NCBI GenBank assembly: GCA_036821645.1
Contig: DAISJD010000001.1
Span: 33,734-97,733 of the forward strand
Direction of reading: 5' to 3'
Source of the DNA: DAISJD01 sp036821645
GTDB taxonomy: Bacteria; Pseudomonadota; Alphaproteobacteria; ATCC43930; CGMCC-115725
Length of the DNA: 64,000 nucleotides
In this document: in pieces, positions 17,271 through 26,695 of the stretch
Layout: every line of letters starts with the position of its first letter
Numbering within the stretch: the first letter of the stretch is position 1
Program-made: the position numbers and the translations under genes
The notes under the pieces: generated by a model
What the model saw: the letters and a program-made list of their open reading frames with translations, nothing else
Database searches by the model: none
What the model was told of the DNA's origin: nothing

Positions 17271-18296
17271 TTGGCAGCGATGCCCGACACCATAGCGACG
17301 GAAAACCGCCAGAATGCGGCGGCCGACATCAGTGCGCTGACATCTCTCGTTGCCGACGATCTGGACCGTGTCAATCATTTGATCCTCGACCGGATGCACA
17401 GTCCCGTCGCCCTCATCCCGCAATTGGCGGGCCATATCATTTCGGCCGGCGGCAAACGTCTGCGCCCCATGTTGACCTTGGCCGCGGCCAAACTCTGCGC
17501 GTACACGGGCGAGCGCCACTTGGCTTTGGCGGCGGCCGTTGAATTCATTCATACGGCGACCCTGCTTCACGACGATGTCGTCGATGCATCCGATCTGCGA
17601 CGCGGCCTTGCCACGGCGAATGCCGTTTGGGGCAACAAACCGTCGGTGCTCGTCGGCGACTTTCTGTTTAGCCGCGCCTTTCAGTTGATGGTCGAAGACG
17701 GCTCTCTCGACGTGTTGCGCATTCTTTCTGCCGCGTCCGCCGTCATTGCCGAGGGCGAGGTGCTGCAACTCATCACCGCCAACGATATCGCCACGACGCA
17801 AACCGCGTATCTTCAGGTGATCGACGCCAAGACTGCCGCTCTTTTCGCGGCGGCAAGCGAAGTCGGTGCCGTGGTGGCCGGTCGGTCGTCCCAAGAAACC
17901 GCAGCCCTGGCGCAATTCGGTCGCGACCTCGGCATGGCCTTTCAGTTGATCGATGACATGCTCGACTACTCCGCACGCGAGGCGGAGTTAGGCAAATCCG
18001 TCGGGGACGATTTCCGCGACGGCAAGATGACGCTACCCGTCGTACTCGCCATCGAACGCGCCTCGGACGAAGAGCGGCGCTTTTGGCAACGGACCCTTGA
18101 AGAGCAGCAGCAAGAGGATGGCGATCTTGCCCACGCCATCGCCCTCATGAACAAACATGGCACCCTGGCCGAAACCCTGGAACGGGCCCGCGTTTATGGG
18201 GCCTCGGCCAGCAATGCGCTTGCCATTTTCCCGGATGTCCCGGCACGACGCGCCTTGCTTGACGTGGTGCGTTTTTGTCTTCATCGCGGCTATTGA
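17271..18296 (+). CDS. ispB: Trans-polyprenyl diphosphate synthase (octaprenyl/decaprenyl type)
   Basis: Elongates farnesyl diphosphate with isopentenyl units to make the ubiquinone side chain. Both aspartate-rich motifs are present: LLHDDVVDASDLRRG, with RPML and GGKRLR upstream, and FQLIDDMLDY near the middle. The conserved GKSVGDDFRDGKMTLPV follows. The size (about 340 residues) suits a long-chain synthase, and alphaproteobacteria usually make Q10, so decaprenyl is likely. The start is uncertain: TTG at 17271 has GGGAG nine bases upstream, while ATG at 17280 is also possible. A tRNA gene follows 100 bases later. Confidence 0.9.
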   Translation: MAAMPDTIATENRQNAAADISALTSLVADDLDRVNHLILDRMHSPVALIPQLAGHIISAGGKRLRPMLTLAAAKLCAYTGERHLALAAAVEFIHTATLLHDDVVDASDLRRGLATANAVWGNKPSVLVGDFLFSRAFQLMVEDGSLDVLRILSAASAVIAEGEVLQLITANDIATTQTAYLQVIDAKTAALFAAASEVGAVVAGRSSQETAALAQFGRDLGMAFQLIDDMLDYSAREAELGKSVGDDFRDGKMTLPVVLAIERASDEERRFWQRTLEEQQQEDGDLAHAIALMNKHGTLAETLERARVYGASASNALAIFPDVPARRALLDVVRFCLHRGY

Positions 18297-18395
18297 ACAG
18301 ACGCATGGGTTTAGTGCGTTTTCATCACGGTAAAAAACAACATTTTTCCCTTGTCTTAGCCGATACGGGTCATTATAAACACCCTCCTGCGACGG

Positions 18396-18472
18396 CGGAG
18401 TGTAGCTCAGCCTGGTAGAGCACTAGCTTCGGGAGCTAGGGGCCGGAGGTTCGAATCCTCTCACTCCGACCA
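18396..18472 (+). tRNA. tRNA-Pro (anticodon CGG)
   Basis: A 77-base cloverleaf with encoded CCA end. The acceptor stem CGGAGTG pairs with CACTCCG. The D-arm carries AGCTCAGCCTGGTAGAGC, the anticodon stem CTAGC/GCTAG encloses TTCGGGA with anticodon CGG, and the T-arm has GGTTCGAATC. All stems pair and the discriminator is A, as expected for proline. Confidence 0.95.
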
Positions 18473-18494
18473 AATGGTTGGGTCGTCGTCTTTT

Positions 18495-18524
18495 AAAAAA
18501 GAAACTTAGGTTTCTTTTTTATTT
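18495..18524 (+). terminator. Terminator of the tRNA-Pro transcript
   Basis: An 11-bp AT-rich stem (18495-18505 with 18510-18520) and 4-base loop ending in a run of Ts begins 22 bases after the tRNA CCA end. The stem is weak in GC but the T-run is good. Confidence 0.55.
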
Positions 18525-18591
18525 ATTCAAATACATCCTATATCGGATAATTTTCAATTTCGGTTTTATCAACATCCTGGGCGAGCGCGTT

Positions 18592-20370
18592 ATGGCATCG
18601 ACACAAGAAGATATCCCGGTCACGCGACACGCCATCCGGCGGTTCATTCTCACCCCCCTGATCGAAGACCGGGTTCGCGTCTCTTGTTTTCTGACGGGCA
18701 TGCTGTTTTCCGTGATCCTCGGCGTTATGGCCACGAAACTGATCGGCGACACGGTCGATGCCGCCGGACACGGGGCCGATCCCGTTCATCTCATCGGTTT
18801 GCTGGGTCTCATCCTTGCCCTGCTCTTTCTCGCCGTCGCAACGCGCTTATTCTCGGATCGCGCCATCAATCTTCACACCACCCGCGCGATGGGTGCCATC
18901 GTCATCCAAGGTTTTAGCAAGGTACAGGCCTTTGAAACGGGATGGCACGCCGATCATTTTGCGGGCTCGACCGCGCGAACCGTCACCCGCGCCGCCCAAG
19001 GTTACGATATTTTCATCAGTTGCTGCTATTTCCTGTTCATTCCCGCCATCTTGCTGGTTTTCATCACAGCCCTCGCCATCGCGCCGGACAGCCCCGCTGC
19101 GGCTGGGGCCATGGTATTCGGCAGTACGATCTATTGCTTGGCCACGATCTGGTTCAATGCAACACGGGTCATGCCGAAGATGACGCGCGCCTTTGCCGAA
19201 GACAGTCGGGTGACGGGTGAGTTGGTCGATGCTTTGGGCAATAATGCCGCCGTCAAAAGCTGGGCCACAGAACAACGCGAAACCGCCCGCCTCGCCCGGG
19301 TCGTCAGTGAATGGACCGGCATTTTGAACGATGCCTGGAATGCCGCCGTTTATAGCGACTGCCTCCAATCCTCGATTTCCGCCCTGATCCTCATGGCCCC
19401 GATCGCCATCGCCTTGCAGGGGTTTCGTGACGGAACCGTGTCCGCGGCCACCGTTGCCACCGTCATCGGCGGCGGATTCGTCTTACGCGGCACACTCGTC
19501 ACTTTTGGTCGCGGCGTACGCGAGACGCAGAATGCCGTTGCCGAAATGACGGAGATGATCGCCCTACTCGACCGCCCATGCGAGGCCGAACAGGATCAAG
19601 GGCGAACGGTCCTGATGCCACAGCGGGGCGAAATCCGGTTTGAAGCCGTCACTTTTCAATATGCCGGGGCCCCTAACCCCGTTTTCCGCGATCTCTCGGT
19701 GCATATTCCCGCCGGACAGACCGTCGCCTTGGTCGGACCTTCCGGCGGCGGCAAAAGCAGCTTCGTCAAATTACTGCTCGGCCTTTATCAGCCGCGAAAC
19801 GGGCGAATTTTGATCGATGGCCAAGATCTCGCCCACACGACGCGCACCAGTGCCAGACGGGCGATTGCGCTCGTCCCTCAGGATCCGGCACTATTTCATC
19901 GCAGTCTTGCCGACAATATCGGCTATGGCCAAGAAAGCGTATCGTCTGACGGGGTTGAAACCGCTGCCCGACGGGCAAGACTGGCCCCGATGATCGACTC
20001 TCTGAAAGAAGGCTACGATACGTTCGTCGGCGAGCGGGGCATCAAACTCTCCGGTGGCGAACGCCAACGGGTTGCCATTGCCCGCGCCCTGCTCTCCGAT
20101 CGACCGATCCTCATTTTCGATGAAGCGACATCGAGCCTCGATACCGCCAACGAACAGGCGATCCAAGCCGCCCTCCAACAAGCGATGGCGGGGCGAACCA
20201 CCCTCATCATTGCCCACCGGCTGTCGACGGTGCGTCATGCGGATCGGATCCTGGTTTTTAAAGACGGTGCCATCGTTGAAGATGGCAGCCATCAAGAATT
20301 GGCTGCCCGCCCCGATGGGCTTTATGCCCGTCTGCTGAACGGCGCCCCAGCGGACGAGATCGCGGCATAA
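18592..20370 (+). CDS. ABC exporter half-transporter (ABCB/MsbA-like, permease fused to ATPase)
   Basis: A 592-residue protein with an N-terminal six-helix exporter domain (for example ILLVFITALAIAP, ALILMAPIAIAL) and a C-terminal nucleotide-binding domain. The latter has Walker A GPSGGGKSSFVKLLLG, Q-loop VPQDPALFH, signature LSGGERQRVAIARALL, Walker B PILIFDEATSSLD and switch AHRLSTV. A homodimer exporting lipids, peptides or drugs is likely; the substrate cannot be told. I start at ATG 18592 (MASTQEDIP) rather than at 18478, which would overlap the tRNA terminator. The gene stands alone between tRNA-Pro and a cytochrome c gene. Confidence 0.88.
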   Translation: MASTQEDIPVTRHAIRRFILTPLIEDRVRVSCFLTGMLFSVILGVMATKLIGDTVDAAGHGADPVHLIGLLGLILALLFLAVATRLFSDRAINLHTTRAMGAIVIQGFSKVQAFETGWHADHFAGSTARTVTRAAQGYDIFISCCYFLFIPAILLVFITALAIAPDSPAAAGAMVFGSTIYCLATIWFNATRVMPKMTRAFAEDSRVTGELVDALGNNAAVKSWATEQRETARLARVVSEWTGILNDAWNAAVYSDCLQSSISALILMAPIAIALQGFRDGTVSAATVATVIGGGFVLRGTLVTFGRGVRETQNAVAEMTEMIALLDRPCEAEQDQGRTVLMPQRGEIRFEAVTFQYAGAPNPVFRDLSVHIPAGQTVALVGPSGGGKSSFVKLLLGLYQPRNGRILIDGQDLAHTTRTSARRAIALVPQDPALFHRSLADNIGYGQESVSSDGVETAARRARLAPMIDSLKEGYDTFVGERGIKLSGGERQRVAIARALLSDRPILIFDEATSSLDTANEQAIQAALQQAMAGRTTLIIAHRLSTVRHADRILVFKDGAIVEDGSHQELAARPDGLYARLLNGAPADEIAA

Positions 20371-20400
20371 ACCCATCGGTCCGCCGGATAGGCTGAGCGG

Positions 20401-20775
20401 TCAGGGGTTAACCGTTTTTAAAAACGCGATCACAGCCTCGCGTTCTTCCGGTTTTTTCAATCCGATAAAGGCCATTTTCGTCCCTGCTAAAAATGTGCGC
20501 GGATTTTCGATGAATTGATCGAGGGCCGCCTCATCCCAAGTCGGTCCGGCTTCCTTCATCGCCGTAGAATAGGTATAGCCCTCGACGGTGCCGCCCTTGC
20601 GGCCAACCACACCAGCCAAACTCGGCCCAACCCGGTTTTGGCCCGGCATGACGGAATGACAAATGCCGCAAGAGCGTTTGAAAATCATTTCGCCATCCCC
20701 TTCAGCACGGGCGACACCGCCCAGCGCCGCAAAAGCCAAGACCCCCAACCCTAAGATCACGCGATACCGGCTCAT
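20401..20775 (-). CDS. Small class I monoheme cytochrome c, exported
   Basis: A 124-residue protein with a signal peptide (VILGLGVLAFAALGGVARA). A cytochrome c2-like fold follows: the heme site KRSCGICHSVMPGQNRVGPSL (key residues C-G-I-C-H), GYTYSTAMKEAG, a central ENPRTFLAGTKMAF holding the axial Met, and a final helix REAVIAFLK. It is a soluble periplasmic electron carrier, so it could feed or drain the multiheme proteins encoded 6-20 kb away, but nothing in the sequence proves this. Convergent with the ABC exporter gene; starts at ATG 20775. Confidence 0.9.
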   Translation of the reverse strand: MSRYRVILGLGVLAFAALGGVARAEGDGEMIFKRSCGICHSVMPGQNRVGPSLAGVVGRKGGTVEGYTYSTAMKEAGPTWDEAALDQFIENPRTFLAGTKMAFIGLKKPEEREAVIAFLKTVNP

Positions 20776-21369
20776 CCTTTTTCTCCATGACCGTAACGGC
20801 TCGTGATCAGGGACAGTGTCGCCTGTCACAGTGGCCCGACAGTGCCGCGGATTGTGCCTGGGCTCGGTTATGACGCAAGGTCTTTATCGGCAAAACAGGC
20901 CCCCCAATCCTGCATCATGACAATATTGACTAAAAATTAGCATTTTCTACCACTTTCTCCCAACAATCGATCCTGCAACGCAGCATCAATCAGCACCAAA
21001 CAAGAGAAACCCTTGTTTTTTTGCCCCCGCTCAAACTTGGCACGGTCTTTGAATATACCCTTGCGTAAGCCGCGACGATCAAACGAACCGTAGATAAAGA
21101 AATGTTAAAATACGGCCATCGGTTGGTTAAACCCTCGTCGGCATGAAATGGCGGGATAAAGTGAATTACTTTCCAATAATCATGGTGCCCCCCACCCAGG
21201 AAATTAATTAGCTTTATCTCGTCACTTCTTAAACCAGTTACTGACGAATATGCCACCAGGATAAATCATCTTGGCATCACCCCAGTTATTGCCGAGATAT
21301 AACCCTTGTATGCATCAGATATGGCCCAACGCGTCATATAGATTGCATCGCAAAACTAGGAATTCGACC
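20776..21369. other. Intergenic region, no supported gene
   Basis: About 590 bases, moderately AT-rich, between the divergent cytochrome c gene and a small secreted protein gene. An 88-codon minus-strand frame (20990-21256) has odd composition and no family resemblance, so I do not call it. Promoters for both flanking genes must lie here. Confidence 0.35.
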
Positions 21370-21717
21370 ATGTCTTACGCCGGATTGACAAAACTCGCCG
21401 TCTTCGCCGCCATCGCCTCTTCTTTGGTGCTGCTGCCGTCTGCCGAAGCGGCAAGCCGTCATCGGCCACAACAGGCCTCAAACCAAGAAGAATGCACGAT
21501 GATCAATCGCTTGGAACCCGGACGCGAAGGGCGCGACATCCATGTCATGGATCTCGATTGCCTAAGCAAGGCCGCCCCGTCTCAAGACGATTGCAGTTTC
21601 GTGACGACAAGCCGCATCGACCCCGATGGGGTACAAGTCATCGTGAGCGATCTTACCTGCCCGCGCAAAAACCGTGCTGCCCCCTTGAACAAGAACGGCA
21701 TTGCGACGCTGAAATAA
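21370..21717 (+). CDS. Small secreted protein with two Cys-bracketed repeats
   Basis: The product has 115 residues with a clear signal peptide (LAVFAAIASSLVLLPSAEA) and no known family. The mature part holds two similar 23-residue units, each starting and ending in Cys. The first runs from CTMINRLEPG to VMDLDC and the second from CSFVTTSRIDPDG to VSDLTC. Shared positions are the hydrophobic-Asp/Glu-Pro-x-G turn and the V-x-D-L-x-C end. Two disulfide-closed beta hairpins are a reasonable guess for a periplasmic or extracellular role. A strong hairpin follows 31 bases after the stop, so it is monocistronic. Confidence 0.65.
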   Translation: MSYAGLTKLAVFAAIASSLVLLPSAEAASRHRPQQASNQEECTMINRLEPGREGRDIHVMDLDCLSKAAPSQDDCSFVTTSRIDPDGVQVIVSDLTCPRKNRAAPLNKNGIATLK

Positions 21718-21748
21718 ACGAAACGATCGAAAATGACCGATGCAGACA

Positions 21749-21777
21749 ATGCGGGCGATGATTATCATCGCCCGCAT
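21749..21777 (+). terminator. Hairpin downstream of the small secreted protein gene
   Basis: A GC-rich stem (tgcgggcgatg at 21750-21760 and its complement from 21766) with a 5-base AT loop lies 31 bases past the stop codon. There is no long T-run. Confidence 0.55.
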
Positions 21778-22187
21778 CGACGATAAAACATCAATACAGT
21801 TATAAAGTAGGACAATAGTCCCAAGGAAGCAAAAAAAATAATAAAATTTTTATTTAAATTTTACGATAAAAACTCCAAAAAAAAACTGTAATTATTTTCC
21901 GTTCTTTAGCTGCCACACCCTGAAAAGCGATTCCCCGCCCTCACGACCTCAGTCGCAAAAAAATTGATAAGCGCTCTGATCATCCCGATAAGATAATGCG
22001 ACATAAGCGCGCGAAACCACCTATTTTTACGGGCATTGCCCCCTCGCAGCGCCGGATGGCCATAGTCTATTCCATCAATCCTATGGTAGAAGATTTGCAC
22101 TGAGGTGGTCGCTGGTGTTACCTAGTGGCCGTGCGGTGCTGTCGGCTTCGTCGCCTGGGGCCCTTAACTCTTTTTTCGTGGCGTCTC
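21778..22187. other. AT-rich leader region upstream of ccmF
   Basis: About 410 bases, very AT-rich from 21780 to 21900, with no supported ORF. It likely contains the promoter of the ccmF-ccmH-ccmI unit. Confidence 0.35.
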
Positions 22188-24170
22188 ATGCTCGTTGAAA
22201 TTGGTCACTTCGCCCTGATAATGGGCCTGCTCGTTGCCGGTTTCCAAGGGTTCGTTCCCTTGATCGGCGCCGCCCGTCGCGACGTCGCCGCCATGGCTTT
22301 TGCCAAACCAGCGGCACTCGTGCATTTTGCACTGGTTCTGGTCGCGTTCGGCACCTTCATGTTTGCCCATGTCGTGTCAGATTTTTCGGTCTTGAACGTG
22401 GTGAATAACTCGCACACGACCAAACCGATGCTTTATAAAATTACCGGCGTCTGGGGCAGCCACGAAGGCTCCATGCTGCTGTGGGTCTTTATTCTGGCCT
22501 TTTACGGTGCCTTGATGGCGCTGCTCAGCGGCAGTTTGCCGACGACCCTCAAGGCCCGTGCCCTGGCAGTCCAGGGATTGATCAGTTTCGGTATGCTGGC
22601 GTTTGTCATTTTTACGTCGGATCCGTTTTTGCGCGTGATCCCGGCACCGATCAATGGAAACGATCTCAATCCGCTCCTCCAGGATCCGGGATTGGCGTTT
22701 CACCCGCCCTTCCTCTATCTCGGTTATGTTGGCTTTTCCGTCTCCTACTCCTTCGCCATTGCCGGACTGATCGAGGGTCGAATCGATTCCGCCTGGGCCC
22801 GTTGGTTGCGGCCTTGGACGCTCACAGCCTGGGTTGCCTTGACGATCGGCATCGCCCTCGGCTCTTGGTGGGCCTATTACGTGCTTGGTTGGGGGGGCTG
22901 GTGGTATTGGGATCCAGTCGAAAACGCCTCTTTCATGCCGTGGCTTCTGGGGACCGCCCTCTTGCATAGTGTCGCGGTTGTCGAAAAACGCGAAACCGTG
23001 ATTCGTTGGACCCTGCTTCTTGCCATCATCACCTTCGGGATGAGCCTGATCGGCACCTTCCTCGTCCGGTCTGGCGTCATTACGTCAGTACATGCCTTTG
23101 CCTCCGATCCCAAACGGGGCAGTTTCATTTTGGCCCTCATCGCGCTGGTGATCGGCGGTGGCCTCAGCCTGTTTTCATGGCGCGCGCCCAGCCTCGCCGC
23201 CGGCAATGAGTTTGAACTAAAAAGTCGGGAAAGCACCCTCATTTTCAATAATTTCATGATCAGCATCGGCATGTTGATCGTGTTCTTCGGCACGTTCTGG
23301 CCCCTGTTCACCGAAATTTTCGGTCTGAAAATGTCAGTGGGCGCACCGTTCTTCAACCTGACCTTCCCCTTTGCCATGGTCCCGGCGATTCTCGTGATGG
23401 CAATCGCACCGATGCTTGCATGGCGGCGGGCAAAATTGGGTCCCGTCATGCGCAAAATGGTTCCGGCCAGCCTTGCCGCTCTTGTGATGGTCGTCATTGC
23501 CGCCCTCGTAGGTGGTACCGACAGTCCGGCGGCCTTGTTCGGTGTTGCCGTTGCCTCTTGGGTGATTGGGGGCGTCGTCACGGATGTTCTCGATCGGGCG
23601 CAGGTGCTGCGCGTACCCTTTGGAACATCGTTACGCCGCTTGTCCCATGTCCCGCAAAGCATGTGGGGCGGGTTGATGGCCCATTTCGGCGTCGGCGTCC
23701 TGGTTGCCGGTATCGCGGTTTCGACTGCCTGGAAGGCGGAAAAGGTCGATGTCATGCGGATCGGCGAAACCGCGACCATCGCCGGACGCAGCGTGACCTT
23801 GGTCGAGGTCACCGAAGGGATGCAAGATAATTATCAATGGCAGCGGGCCCGCCTCCAAGTCGAAACCCCGAGTGGCACGCTGACCCTGTTTCCCGAACGG
23901 CGCAACTATCCCGTCGCCCGCAGCCAAACCATCGTTACCTCCATCTCTTCCAACGGGTTGGCCGATCTCTATTCGGCCTTGGGCGATCCAGACGGCAAAG
24001 GTGGCTATACGATCCGGCTTTATTTCAATCCCCTCGTCCCCTGGATTTGGTTTGGGGCCGGTTTTGCGGCCTTGGGCGGGATTATCTCATTGACTGGTCG
24101 TCGCCTCAGCCTGAAAACGGTCCGCAAGCGCGCGATGAAGGCCGCTTCGTCCGAGGGTGCCAAGCCATGA
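22188..24170 (+). CDS. ccmF: Cytochrome c maturation heme lyase subunit CcmF
   Basis: An inner-membrane protein of 660 residues that, with CcmH, ligates heme from CcmE to apocytochrome c in the periplasm. It has about 14-15 hydrophobic helices. It carries the tryptophan-rich WWD signature GWGGWWYWDPVENASFMPW and the histidines expected for heme handling (AHVVSDFSVL, VWGSHEGSMLLW, FHPPFLYLGYVGF, SGVITSVHAFASDP). The start MLVEIGHFALIMG at 22188 is family-typical; the upstream open frame is not. It overlaps ccmH by ATGA. CcmG (DsbE), which normally sits between ccmF and ccmH, is missing here. Confidence 0.95.
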   Translation: MLVEIGHFALIMGLLVAGFQGFVPLIGAARRDVAAMAFAKPAALVHFALVLVAFGTFMFAHVVSDFSVLNVVNNSHTTKPMLYKITGVWGSHEGSMLLWVFILAFYGALMALLSGSLPTTLKARALAVQGLISFGMLAFVIFTSDPFLRVIPAPINGNDLNPLLQDPGLAFHPPFLYLGYVGFSVSYSFAIAGLIEGRIDSAWARWLRPWTLTAWVALTIGIALGSWWAYYVLGWGGWWYWDPVENASFMPWLLGTALLHSVAVVEKRETVIRWTLLLAIITFGMSLIGTFLVRSGVITSVHAFASDPKRGSFILALIALVIGGGLSLFSWRAPSLAAGNEFELKSRESTLIFNNFMISIGMLIVFFGTFWPLFTEIFGLKMSVGAPFFNLTFPFAMVPAILVMAIAPMLAWRRAKLGPVMRKMVPASLAALVMVVIAALVGGTDSPAALFGVAVASWVIGGVVTDVLDRAQVLRVPFGTSLRRLSHVPQSMWGGLMAHFGVGVLVAGIAVSTAWKAEKVDVMRIGETATIAGRSVTLVEVTEGMQDNYQWQRARLQVETPSGTLTLFPERRNYPVARSQTIVTSISSNGLADLYSALGDPDGKGGYTIRLYFNPLVPWIWFGAGFAALGGIISLTGRRLSLKTVRKRAMKAASSEGAKP

Positions 24171-24655
24171 GACGGGAACTGCGCGTCGCTCCTCTGGCCG
24201 CGGCACTGTTCTTGTGCACCGTCGGTGTCGCCTTTGCGATCGAACCCGGCGAACGGCTTGACGACCCCGTGCTTGAAGCCCGGGCCCGCTCGATCAGCCA
24301 GGACCTGCGCTGCCTCGTCTGTCAGAACGTCTCGATCGACGAATCGAATGCCAGTCTTGCCAAAGATCTGCGTCTGCTTGTCCGCGAACGCCTGTTGGCA
24401 GGAGACAGCGATGCAGCCGTCAAGCAATTCATGGTCGACCGATACGGCGATTTCGTGCTTCTGAAACCGCGCATCACGATGGCCACGATCGGTTTATGGC
24501 TCGTCGCACCCGTTGCCGGTCTTATCGGCCTCGTCGTCCTCATCCTGCGTCGTCGTTCGGGTCCGGCCATGGCGACGAAGCCGCTCTCCCCCGAAGAAGA
24601 ACGGCGTTTGAAGGCTCTGATGAACCGCCCCGATCTGCGCGTGGATTCCCAATGA
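24167..24655 (+). CDS. ccmH: Cytochrome c maturation thiol protein CcmH (CcmL)
   Basis: A 162-residue protein with a signal peptide (AALFLCTVGVAFA) and the redox motif LRCLVCQNVSI in a three-helix periplasmic domain. A C-terminal membrane helix (IGLWLVAPVAGLIGLVVLIL) follows. It keeps the CxxCH cysteines of apocytochromes reduced for heme attachment. It starts inside the ccmF stop (ATGA) and ends inside the ccmI start (ATGA), so the trio is translationally coupled. Confidence 0.94.
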   Translation: MRRELRVAPLAAALFLCTVGVAFAIEPGERLDDPVLEARARSISQDLRCLVCQNVSIDESNASLAKDLRLLVRERLLAGDSDAAVKQFMVDRYGDFVLLKPRITMATIGLWLVAPVAGLIGLVVLILRRRSGPAMATKPLSPEEERRLKALMNRPDLRVDSQ

Positions 24656-26556
24656 CCAGTCTCTTTGCTCTTTCCGCTGGCATCATTCTCTTGGGTGCGC
24701 TCGCAGCCTTGCTTTATCCGTTCGTTCGCGATTATCGCGAAGAGGATATCGAGAATGAGGCACATGTCGCCCTGCCGATTTATACCCGGCAATTGGTTGA
24801 CCTGCAAACCGACCTTGACAATAACGTCCTGAGCCAAGAGGCGGCATCGACCCAACGGGCCGAAATCGCCCGCCGCATGTTGGCCGCTGAAGAACGCGAG
24901 AGAATGGCCTTCAAGCCGCCCTCCGCGCAAAATCGCGTCCTGTGGGTTGCTGGTCTCTCCGCCATCATTCCGGTGGCGGCGACGGTGATTTATCTTGGCG
25001 TCGGCCGCCCGGAGGCGATCCTGCTGCCGGCCCTGCCCGGCACGTCGACCATCGCCGGGACGGAACCCGGTGCCGCCCATTCGCCCAATGAATTGAAGGA
25101 GATGGCAAGCCAACTCCGGGCGAAGTTGAAGCAAGATCCGCAAGATATCAATAATTGGGTTCTGTTGGGTCGTACGCTGGCCCAGACGGAACAATATACC
25201 GAGGCGAAGCAAGCCTTCCAAAAAGCGATCGAGCTTGCCCCGGACGAACCCATCCTGTTCGCGCAATTGGGCGAAGTCATGGTTCTGGAAGCCCAGGATA
25301 CCGTGACCGATGCCGCCATTGCCGCCTTCGATAAATCCGGCGACGATCCTCGGGCGCGGTATTATCTGGCCGTGGCCGATATTCAGCACGACCGCGTCAA
25401 GATCGGCATCGATAAGTTGCGCAATCTTTTATCGAGCGCACCCCCCAATGCCCCCTGGCGCGAGCGGGTGGCCGATACGCTGCGCGAACTGGGCGACGAT
25501 GTGCCCGATGCCGCACCGCCACCGCAATCGCCCCTATCGATGCCGCCGATCGCGGGCAATGCTAAACCCTCGCCCGAGCAGATCGAGGCGATGCAGAAGA
25601 TGAGCCCCGACGAACGTCAGGCGATGATCCGCTCCATGGTCGACCGTTTGGCAAAGAAGCTCGACGAGAATCCGAACGACAAGGCCGGGTGGGAACGTTT
25701 GGCCGGGGCCTATGATGTCTTGGGCGATAAGGATAAGGCCGAAGAAGCCAGAAAGCGCGGACGCGCGATCAAGGATGGCGCTGCCCCCCCAACATCACCG
25801 CCATCTGCGGCCTCATCGGCGCAAAAGCCCCCTGCGGCAAGTGCTGCTGCCCCCGGCCCCACGCGCGAGCAAATGGATGCAGCCGCGTCCATGAGCGACG
25901 GTGAACGCACGGCCATGATCCGCTCGATGGTTGAACGCCTGGCGAAAAAGCTGGACGAAAATCCGAACGACAAGGCCGGATGGGAACGTCTCGCCAACGC
26001 CTATACGGTGATGGGCGATAAGGAAAAGGCAGAAGAAGCCCGCAAACGCGCGGCAGCCCTACCGCCCCCCGGCGACGAACCGAAAGCGGCCGATCCTCAA
26101 AAACCCGTCGGCAAAAGTTCGTCCAACGCAAAGCCGGATCCATCGAAGCAGAAACAATTGGTCGCGCGCACGCAATCGTCACCGACCGATATGGATGGCT
26201 GGATCGAGCTTAGCCGCTATTACAATGATACGGGCGATCTGCCCCTGGCGCTTGAGACCCTGAAACGCGGGACCGAAGCCAATCCGCGCAATATCGACCT
26301 CTTGATGGCCTATGCCGATGGGCTTGCGACCGGCATAAAAGGGGAAACCTTACCCAATGATTTTGTGGAAGCGATGCGTAAGGTCAATGCCCTCGATCCA
26401 GAACAGAGCGACGCCCTCTGGTATCTGGGGCTTGATGCATCCAACCATAACGACCGTCCAAGGGCTGCGGCCTATTGGACGCGCCTCCTCGGCAATCTTA
26501 AGGATGGCAGCGAAGAGCGCGCCTTTGTACAAAAACGTCTGGAAGCCTTAAAATGA
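24652..26556 (+). CDS. ccmI: Cytochrome c maturation TPR chaperone CcmI-like, enlarged
   Basis: CcmI binds apocytochrome c C-termini and presents them to CcmFH. The 634-residue product begins with two membrane helices (FALSAGIILLGALAALLYPF, and VLWVAGLSAIIPVAATVIYLG at about residues 100-120) flanking a cytoplasmic loop. A large periplasmic TPR region follows, for example WVLLGRTLAQTEQYTEAKQAF. It is longer than usual because two almost identical segments of about 57 residues (DNA 25600-25770 and 25891-26060) are inserted, linked by Ala/Pro-rich stretches. The gene overlaps ccmH by ATGA and directly precedes the multiheme cytochrome genes. Confidence 0.88.
   Translation: MTSLFALSAGIILLGALAALLYPFVRDYREEDIENEAHVALPIYTRQLVDLQTDLDNNVLSQEAASTQRAEIARRMLAAEERERMAFKPPSAQNRVLWVAGLSAIIPVAATVIYLGVGRPEAILLPALPGTSTIAGTEPGAAHSPNELKEMASQLRAKLKQDPQDINNWVLLGRTLAQTEQYTEAKQAFQKAIELAPDEPILFAQLGEVMVLEAQDTVTDAAIAAFDKSGDDPRARYYLAVADIQHDRVKIGIDKLRNLLSSAPPNAPWRERVADTLRELGDDVPDAAPPPQSPLSMPPIAGNAKPSPEQIEAMQKMSPDERQAMIRSMVDRLAKKLDENPNDKAGWERLAGAYDVLGDKDKAEEARKRGRAIKDGAAPPTSPPSAASSAQKPPAASAAAPGPTREQMDAAASMSDGERTAMIRSMVERLAKKLDENPNDKAGWERLANAYTVMGDKEKAEEARKRAAALPPPGDEPKAADPQKPVGKSSSNAKPDPSKQKQLVARTQSSPTDMDGWIELSRYYNDTGDLPLALETLKRGTEANPRNIDLLMAYADGLATGIKGETLPNDFVEAMRKVNALDPEQSDALWYLGLDASNHNDRPRAAAYWTRLLGNLKDGSEERAFVQKRLEALK
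25600..26061 (+). repeat. Internal 57-codon direct duplication within ccmI
   Basis: Two copies start 291 bases (97 codons) apart at 25600 and 25891. Both encode MIRSMV(D/E)RLAKKLDENP, then NDKAGWERLA, then GDK(D/E)KAEEARKR, with only a few substitutions. The protein is conserved more than the linkers, which are Ala/Pro/Ser-rich. This looks like a recent in-frame duplication of a TPR-like unit. Confidence 0.85.
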
Positions 26557-26695
26557 GCGCATTAGCGGCATTTAAACGCTTTCGGGGCAATAGAATAGAC
26601 GTAAGTCCTCTTTTCGAGACATATCTTAAGATAATATCGAAAAAGGTGCATTACGCCTTGGCGACATTAACAGATGCGACTTTGGAGTGCGGCAG

